Position numbers and translations under genes: made by a program. Below, piece by piece: positions 59,302 to 64,000 of a stretch of DNA of 64,000 bases (position 1 is its first letter; each line of letters opens with the position of its first letter). A model generated the notes under the pieces. The model saw only the letters and a list, made by a program, of their open reading frames with translations. It made no database searches and was not told where the DNA came from. The stretch comes from Spirosoma sp. 48-14. Lineage in GTDB: Bacteria > Bacteroidota > Bacteroidia > Cytophagales > Spirosomataceae. The stretch is taken from contig NZ_MKUD01000063.1 in the NCBI RefSeq assembly GCF_001898575.1, positions 447,215 to 511,214 of the forward strand, written 5' to 3'.

Positions 59302-60432
59302 ATGCAACTATATTCTGCTCTCCGATCTGGCTTCCAATTGGCTTTTATGGCCGGGATGACGTTCCTGCTGAGCCAGTGCGGTAACTCGTCGGCCGAAAAA
59401 AGTCGAATGGAGGAAGCGCCAGCCGACGAAGAAATTCGTTACGAAGCCATCCGGGTAACCACTTCCCGACCTACCTCGGAACTAAACTTACCCGGCGAAC
59501 TGGAAAGTTATTACGAAACCGATATTTATCCGCGCGTGAGCAGCTATGTCAAAGCCCTGCATGTCGACATTGGTGATCAGGTTCGTAAAGGACAGGTGCT
59601 GGCCGAACTGGAAGCCCCCGAACTGACGGCCAATCTGACCGAAGCCTACTCAAAGGTGAAAGCGGCCGAAGCAGTTTTTGGGACCAGTAAAGCCACGTTT
59701 TTGCGGGTGTTGCGCACCAGCCGTACACTTGGGGCCATCTCGCCAGTCGATCTTGAATCGTCCCGTACCAAAGCCATTTCGGATAGTTTGGCCGTTGTAG
59801 CCGCTAATGCGCACTACAGTTCTGTAAACCAGTTAGTGAGTTACCTGAAAATAACCGCTCCGTTTACGGGCGTTATCACCGACCGCCGTCTATCGCCCGG
59901 AGCGTTTGTTGGGCCGGGTGGACAAAATGGGGTACCTATTCTGAAGATAAAACAGCTGGACCGACTCCGACTACGGATAGCTGTCCCGGAAGCTTATCTG
60001 GGCGATATTCGCAGTGGCAACCCCGTGAAGTTTACGGTTCGCAGCTTTCCCAATCAGACGTTTACGGGCCGGATTAACCGTATCTCCAATAGTGTACGAC
60101 CCGAAACCCGGTCGGAAATGGTCGAAATCGATTTTCAGAATAAAGGTGGTAAGCTGAAACCCGGTATGTTTGCTTCGGTTCGACTACCCGTGGCCTCATC
60201 AGGCGAAGGCAGCGTCTACGTACCCAAATCGGCCGTTATCAGTACGATGGAACGCACCTTTATTCAGAAAGTAGTAGATGGAAAAGTTATTCGGACAACG
60301 GTCCAGAAAGGTGATGATGCCGCTGGGCAAACGCAGGTTTTTGGCGATGTTAAGCCGGGCGATATTATTCTTAAAACAGCCAGTGAAGACATTGACGATC
60401 AGGGCCCGATTAAAACACAGCTGGTGAACTAG
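59302..60432 (+). CDS. RND periplasmic adaptor (membrane fusion) lipoprotein
   Basis: This 376-residue lipoprotein has lipobox LLSQC with Cys26. A biotinyl-lipoyl-like beta domain is split by a helical hairpin (about 65-200; VSSYVKALHVDIGDQVRKGQVLAELEAPEL and LKITAPFTGVITDRRLSPGAFVG). Beta-barrel and membrane-proximal domains follow (about 205-370). It links the RND pump to TolC. The gene order here is TolC, RND, adaptor, while most systems have adaptor first. It starts 3 bp after the RND stop and ends at a hairpin. Confidence 0.93.
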   Translation: MQLYSALRSGFQLAFMAGMTFLLSQCGNSSAEKSRMEEAPADEEIRYEAIRVTTSRPTSELNLPGELESYYETDIYPRVSSYVKALHVDIGDQVRKGQVLAELEAPELTANLTEAYSKVKAAEAVFGTSKATFLRVLRTSRTLGAISPVDLESSRTKAISDSLAVVAANAHYSSVNQLVSYLKITAPFTGVITDRRLSPGAFVGPGGQNGVPILKIKQLDRLRLRIAVPEAYLGDIRSGNPVKFTVRSFPNQTFTGRINRISNSVRPETRSEMVEIDFQNKGGKLKPGMFASVRLPVASSGEGSVYVPKSAVISTMERTFIQKVVDGKVIRTTVQKGDDAAGQTQVFGDVKPGDIILKTASEDIDDQGPIKTQLVN

Positions 60433-60466
60433 TAATCATATCGGCTCCAGACTGGCTCTACTTTGG

Positions 60467-60497
60467 GCACTGACAGCTTCTGCTATCAGTGCTTTTT
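60467..60497 (+). terminator. Terminator of the efflux operon
   Basis: The stem gcactgacag (60467-60476) and ctatcagtgc (60483-60492), with one G-T pair, is followed by TTTTT. It lies 34 bp past the adaptor gene and before the convergent sensor gene. Confidence 0.85.
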
Positions 60498-60537
60498 GGT
60501 TTATACCTGAACCTGAACTGGTCAATAGTTAAAACCA

Positions 60538-63500
60538 CTAGCTAAGGTTACTAGGGTCTATATGTAAGATTATACGTACCTGAAGCCCATTATTATTTTC
60601 CAACTCTATATCGCCATGTATAAGATGCAGCAAATGAAGGATTAACTTATACCCATATCCGAAATGATCTCCGCTGATTGTATCCTCAGCAAACGCTTCC
60701 TGAATTTCAGTTAAAACCTGTTCGTTCATACCAGGTCCACTATCCTGAATGGTCAGAATAAGGTATTCATTATTTATCACTTCTGCCATTAGCCAAACAG
60801 ACCCTACCAATGTATTCTTTATAGCATTATCGACAAGATTCCTCAATATCGTGACAAGAATATTTTCATCTGTATACAGCATGGCTTCTGTATAAGGGAT
60901 TTCCAGCAAAATACCTTTGTTGGCAGCGATTCCTCCATAAAGGTCATGAATTTTATGGAGCGCTTCTGATAACTGTGTTGATTGATAATTTACAGAAAGG
61001 CCCTCCTGCTGGTACTTTAGCCATTCAAAAAAATTAACTGAAAAGCTATAGACATCGTTAATCCCTTCTTTTAACAATTTTATTTTTCGTATAACAGCTT
61101 CGCTTAAGCCCTCATGTATAGACAGCCTATAGTCAAGTTCTTCTATACCACTTTTAAGCGCAAAAAGTGGTGATTTCATATCGTGTAAAAGTAAATTAAT
61201 AATACGATCTTTTTGAACAAGGCTAGCCTTCAATCGAGACTCTACGAACTGCAATCGTTCTACAGTATGATTAAGATGATTGACAGACTCATTCAACTCC
61301 TGTGACCTTTCTTTTACTTTTTCATCTAAGCTAATCGTCATTTTTTGATAATAATCAACTCGATAAGCAAAAGCTACAATAATAATCGCTAGTATAATGA
61401 AACTAATAATTAATTTAAACCAGATTGTTTCGTAATAATAAGGTTCAATTTTAAAATTGAAAAAAATCAGTGAAGATGGATACCCTTTTATTCTAATACG
61501 CATTCTATACGCGCCATAGGTAAGATTACGGATAGAAATATCTTCTTCATTATCAAAGGGAATCCACTCGCGGTCATATCCTTCAATCATTCGTTCAAAA
61601 TTCAATAGTTCTGGATTATTTATCCACGGAGAACTAACAGTAATCAATAAAGAATTATAATCAGGGGGTAATGTCAGTTGAGACAGGTTGTCAGCTCGCC
61701 TACCATTTACATTTACATTCTCAATGAATACATGTTTCGACTTATAATTTACAGGAAAATCGTCTGGATTAAATACAACTAATCCTTTCAGACTAGGCAG
61801 GGAAACACTTCCATCAGACAAATACACTTTATCCGGGTAAGCACCACCATTGAATTCGTTCGTTATTAACCCATCTTTTTTCGTATAAACACTATAGGGA
61901 CCAATTTCGCCTAATCCTTTAAAAAACTGGATGATAGTACTCCGCTTATTGCTAAGAAGACCATTATTGGTACTAAACCAAATGCGACCTTGCTTATCCT
62001 CAAATATACTATTGATAACACTTAGCCGTTTGTTTGCATCGATAGGTAATTGCTTAATAGTATCTGATTTTAACAGATAAATTCCATCTGTATACGTACC
62101 TAGCCAAGTATATCCGTCTTTATCTAGATAAATATTCCGAATATTGATTTCAGGTATAATTGACCTAGCTTTCCCGGTACGTATATTGCCGCTAATCAGG
62201 CCTAAGCTAGTCCCGATTAGTAAACTATCCTTAGTCAAAAACAAATACCCATTAATATATTGACTTTTAGTTCCCGGAAGTACTAAACGACAGATTGGCT
62301 TATCTTCTTTTAAGGAATAAATTTTTTTACTAGTGGAAAAATACAACGTTGAATCATAATCTGATAGTCTGAAACAATGGATGTAATCACTAATAAAGGC
62401 AATTAGGGAGTCTGTATTCGTCAATAAATTAAATTTATGGAGCCATTGATTTTGTTCGTAGTATAAATTATCATGATCAACAATGCTATAAAAACTTGAG
62501 TAAGGTTCTAAAAAAAGCCTTTTAATAGCAGGTTGATAAGTAGGTTTTTCAAAAGTAAATAAAGTCCCATTAGCAATTATCTGATCTTTTTTATAAAGGT
62601 TTTGCACATAAAACGAGTTTTGCCGCCACGTTCCATAAGGTATTCTTATGTTTCGAAAACGATTCGGACGAATACTAAGTAATCCATCTATTGCACTCTG
62701 CAAGTAGTAGGTATCAGATTCTTTTTCGTAGTACAAATCATTAGGTGTAAAATCCTGTATTCCGTCTACAAGTAGTTCAGAATTAATAGTATGTGCATCC
62801 AACGTTAATTTGTATAAGCTACCCTGGCAAAACGCATACGTGCCTGAGGCAACACACATAAGTGAATAAGGCGCCTTTGAGCGACTAATTTTATCAAAAA
62901 AAACTCCTTTTGTATTGACTATCTCAGTTTCACCGGTATCACTTTTATATATACTTGCCTTATAATTAGTTGAGATCATGACAAGTTGTCCTCCAATAAT
63001 CGTTATTGGACTTTTTCCGATGCGTTTGTCAGCAATATATCTTGTTGGTTTATTTTTCTTAGCAATCAAAATCGAGCCAGGCTTTACTAGGAAAAAACAA
63101 TTTTCACCTGTGATGAACGATGCATCCGAAGAGAATTCTATCTGATTCTTTTTCAGTGGTTGAAAAAAAAGCCGGGAGGATTTCGTGTCTAACGCTTCAA
63201 AGCCAGGGCAATCGCTAACAATATAATCACCTTTCACAGATACAGGTCGCGTACCTGATCCGGAAAACTCTCTTATTTTGTAATATTGATCACCCTCAAA
63301 AGCGATCAATATCTCATTCCTCTTATTTTGCTTTACGTAAGCAACTCGGGAAGAAACTGGTGGTTTATCATAGGCATCATAGAGGTGGAAATGAATTCCA
63401 TCGTATTTAACCAAACCATTCTCAGTTCCAATCCAGCAATATCCTAAATGGTCGATGGCCAGTCCTTTAATACTATTTTGTGGAAGCCCATTCTCTGTTG

Positions 63501-63642
63501 TATATCGGCTGATAATAAATTTTTCACTGGCTGCTTGAGCAAACGTATTGCTACAAATTACAGGTAGTAGTACAAGGCTTAAAAATAGATATTTAAACAT
63601 TCTGAAAACCCAAAAAAAACTAGTACACTTCGCTTCTCTCAT
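60538..63642 (-). CDS. Propeller-repeat sensor histidine kinase (Reg_prop, Y_Y_Y type)
   Basis: This 1034-residue protein has a signal peptide (about 15-36) and a periplasmic part with two seven-bladed propellers of Reg_prop repeats (GLPQNSIKGLAIDHLGYCWIGTENGLVKYDG at the start, later GYTWLGTYTDGIYLL and GRIWFSTNNGLLSN). A Y_Y_Y domain lies at about 650-735 (YGAYRMRIRIKGYPS), then one transmembrane helix (about 745-763). The dimerisation helix has His820 in LLLHDMKSPLFAL, and the ATPase domain NLVDNAIKNT...GPGMNEQ closes it. No receiver or HTH follows, so it is not a hybrid. Start ATG overlaps the regulator's TGA; ATG 63600 is an alternative. It is AT-rich compared with the rest of the window. 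Confidence 0.9.
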   Translation of the reverse strand: MREAKCTSFFWVFRMFKYLFLSLVLLPVICSNTFAQAASEKFIISRYTTENGLPQNSIKGLAIDHLGYCWIGTENGLVKYDGIHFHLYDAYDKPPVSSRVAYVKQNKRNEILIAFEGDQYYKIREFSGSGTRPVSVKGDYIVSDCPGFEALDTKSSRLFFQPLKKNQIEFSSDASFITGENCFFLVKPGSILIAKKNKPTRYIADKRIGKSPITIIGGQLVMISTNYKASIYKSDTGETEIVNTKGVFFDKISRSKAPYSLMCVASGTYAFCQGSLYKLTLDAHTINSELLVDGIQDFTPNDLYYEKESDTYYLQSAIDGLLSIRPNRFRNIRIPYGTWRQNSFYVQNLYKKDQIIANGTLFTFEKPTYQPAIKRLFLEPYSSFYSIVDHDNLYYEQNQWLHKFNLLTNTDSLIAFISDYIHCFRLSDYDSTLYFSTSKKIYSLKEDKPICRLVLPGTKSQYINGYLFLTKDSLLIGTSLGLISGNIRTGKARSIIPEINIRNIYLDKDGYTWLGTYTDGIYLLKSDTIKQLPIDANKRLSVINSIFEDKQGRIWFSTNNGLLSNKRSTIIQFFKGLGEIGPYSVYTKKDGLITNEFNGGAYPDKVYLSDGSVSLPSLKGLVVFNPDDFPVNYKSKHVFIENVNVNGRRADNLSQLTLPPDYNSLLITVSSPWINNPELLNFERMIEGYDREWIPFDNEEDISIRNLTYGAYRMRIRIKGYPSSLIFFNFKIEPYYYETIWFKLIISFIILAIIIVAFAYRVDYYQKMTISLDEKVKERSQELNESVNHLNHTVERLQFVESRLKASLVQKDRIINLLLHDMKSPLFALKSGIEELDYRLSIHEGLSEAVIRKIKLLKEGINDVYSFSVNFFEWLKYQQEGLSVNYQSTQLSEALHKIHDLYGGIAANKGILLEIPYTEAMLYTDENILVTILRNLVDNAIKNTLVGSVWLMAEVINNEYLILTIQDSGPGMNEQVLTEIQEAFAEDTISGDHFGYGYKLILHLLHLIHGDIELENNNGLQVRIILHIDPSNLS

Positions 63643-64000
63643 CTTACCGAAACGGTATATAAGCCATTTTTCAACGCAAATACAATCAGGTCCGCTGTCC
63701 TATTCACCTTAAACTTTTTCATAATCTTTTTTTGGTAAGTCTGCACTGTATGTGCACTCAAATTCATCTCATAAGCAATTTCTTTTACCGTCATTCCAGT
63801 GCAGATTTTCTTTAGTACTTCTTTTTCACGTGGCGACAAGTAGTAAATATGTTTATCCTCTGTAAACATACTCTTGATAAGGTTCTTCTGGAGAATAGGG
63901 CTTATAAATTCCTGACCGTTCATTACTTCGTGTATAGCTTCGGGTAATTCTATTAAAGAAGCATCTTTAGATATATATGCACTAGCGCCATTACGCAATG
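63639..64000 (-). CDS. NarL/LuxR-type response regulator (partial, cut at right edge)
   Basis: The C-terminal 120 or so residues of a response regulator whose start lies beyond the window. The end of the receiver domain is seen (GASAYISKDASLIELPEAI, with the conserved Lys). The LuxR-type HTH follows (YLSPREKEVLKKICTGMTVKEIAYEMNLSAHTVQTYQKKIMKKF). The stop overlaps the sensor kinase ATG (ATGA), so the pair is translationally coupled and forms one two-component system. Composition is AT-rich like the kinase. Confidence 0.9.
   Translation of the reverse strand, partial: LRNGASAYISKDASLIELPEAIHEVMNGQEFISPILQKNLIKSMFTEDKHIYYLSPREKEVLKKICTGMTVKEIAYEMNLSAHTVQTYQKKIMKKFKVNRTADLIVFALKNGLYTVSVR

Noticed and set aside
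1..64000. CRISPR array, insertion sequence or prophage
   Set aside because: No regularly spaced direct repeats of 25-40 bp, no transposase and no phage structural gene could be found in the window.

Overview
The window is a chromosomal segment of a Bacteroidota bacterium, most likely order Cytophagales and close to Spirosoma. The reasons are: an LpxC-FabZ fusion; a TamL-type lipoprotein beside a very large TamB; DUF4290 and propeller-type sensor kinase families; a GH95 glycosidase; and several start regions with the Bacteroidota promoter -7 element TAnnTTTG. No species call can be proven from the sequence alone.

Layout, left to right. 0-10 kb: tail of an unidentified gene, a small membrane protein, a DUF4136 lipoprotein, the F1 ATP synthase genes atpA-atpG, an FKBP isomerase, the Prc protease, a MATE exporter and a DUF4290 protein. 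10-19 kb: murA with Asp at the usual catalytic Cys position; a short AT-rich two-gene cassette of unknown function; a DUF305-like secreted protein; a seven-helix microbial-rhodopsin homologue without the retinal lysine, followed by an exported SAM-hydrolase (DUF62) gene; an MsbA-like exporter; and a PadR regulator with two related membrane proteins. 19-26 kb: a glycosyltransferase, hemE, two AT-rich genes (one resembling polymorphic-toxin immunity proteins), a heptose-7-phosphate kinase (RfaE1 type), a solitary nuoN and a TerC protein. 26-41 kb: tamB-tamL, then an SGNH esterase divergent from a LolD/YbbA-type ATPase and YbbP-type permease (as E. coli tesA/ybbA/ybbP), a small gene plus HNH nuclease, a CehA/McbA hydrolase and an ABC ATPase. 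41-46 kb: the lipid A block lpxD - lpxC/fabZ - lpxA (minus strand), an HD phosphohydrolase and a CAT-anticodon tRNA. 46-64 kb: a GH95 glycosidase, a propeller/HEAT/cytochrome c protein, a response regulator and sensor kinase leading into a TolC-RND-adaptor efflux operon, and an AT-rich propeller sensor kinase with a NarL/LuxR-type regulator cut by the right edge.

Cell-envelope functions dominate: peptidoglycan (murA), lipid A and core sugar (lpxD, lpxC/fabZ, lpxA, MsbA-like exporter, rfaE1), outer-membrane assembly (tamB/tamL), ABC export and tripartite efflux.

Two things stand out. The first is the lysine-less rhodopsin homologue at 13341-14150: it keeps the helix C, F and G signature residues but has Gly in place of the proton acceptor and Val in place of the Schiff-base lysine, and is followed 35 bp later by a DUF62 gene. 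The second is that many intergenic gaps, including gaps inside apparent operons, hold long imperfect hairpins of about 60-110 bp. Their arms are themselves built from short near-repeats. Several belong to shared families, and some reach into stop codons or supply the last codons of a gene.
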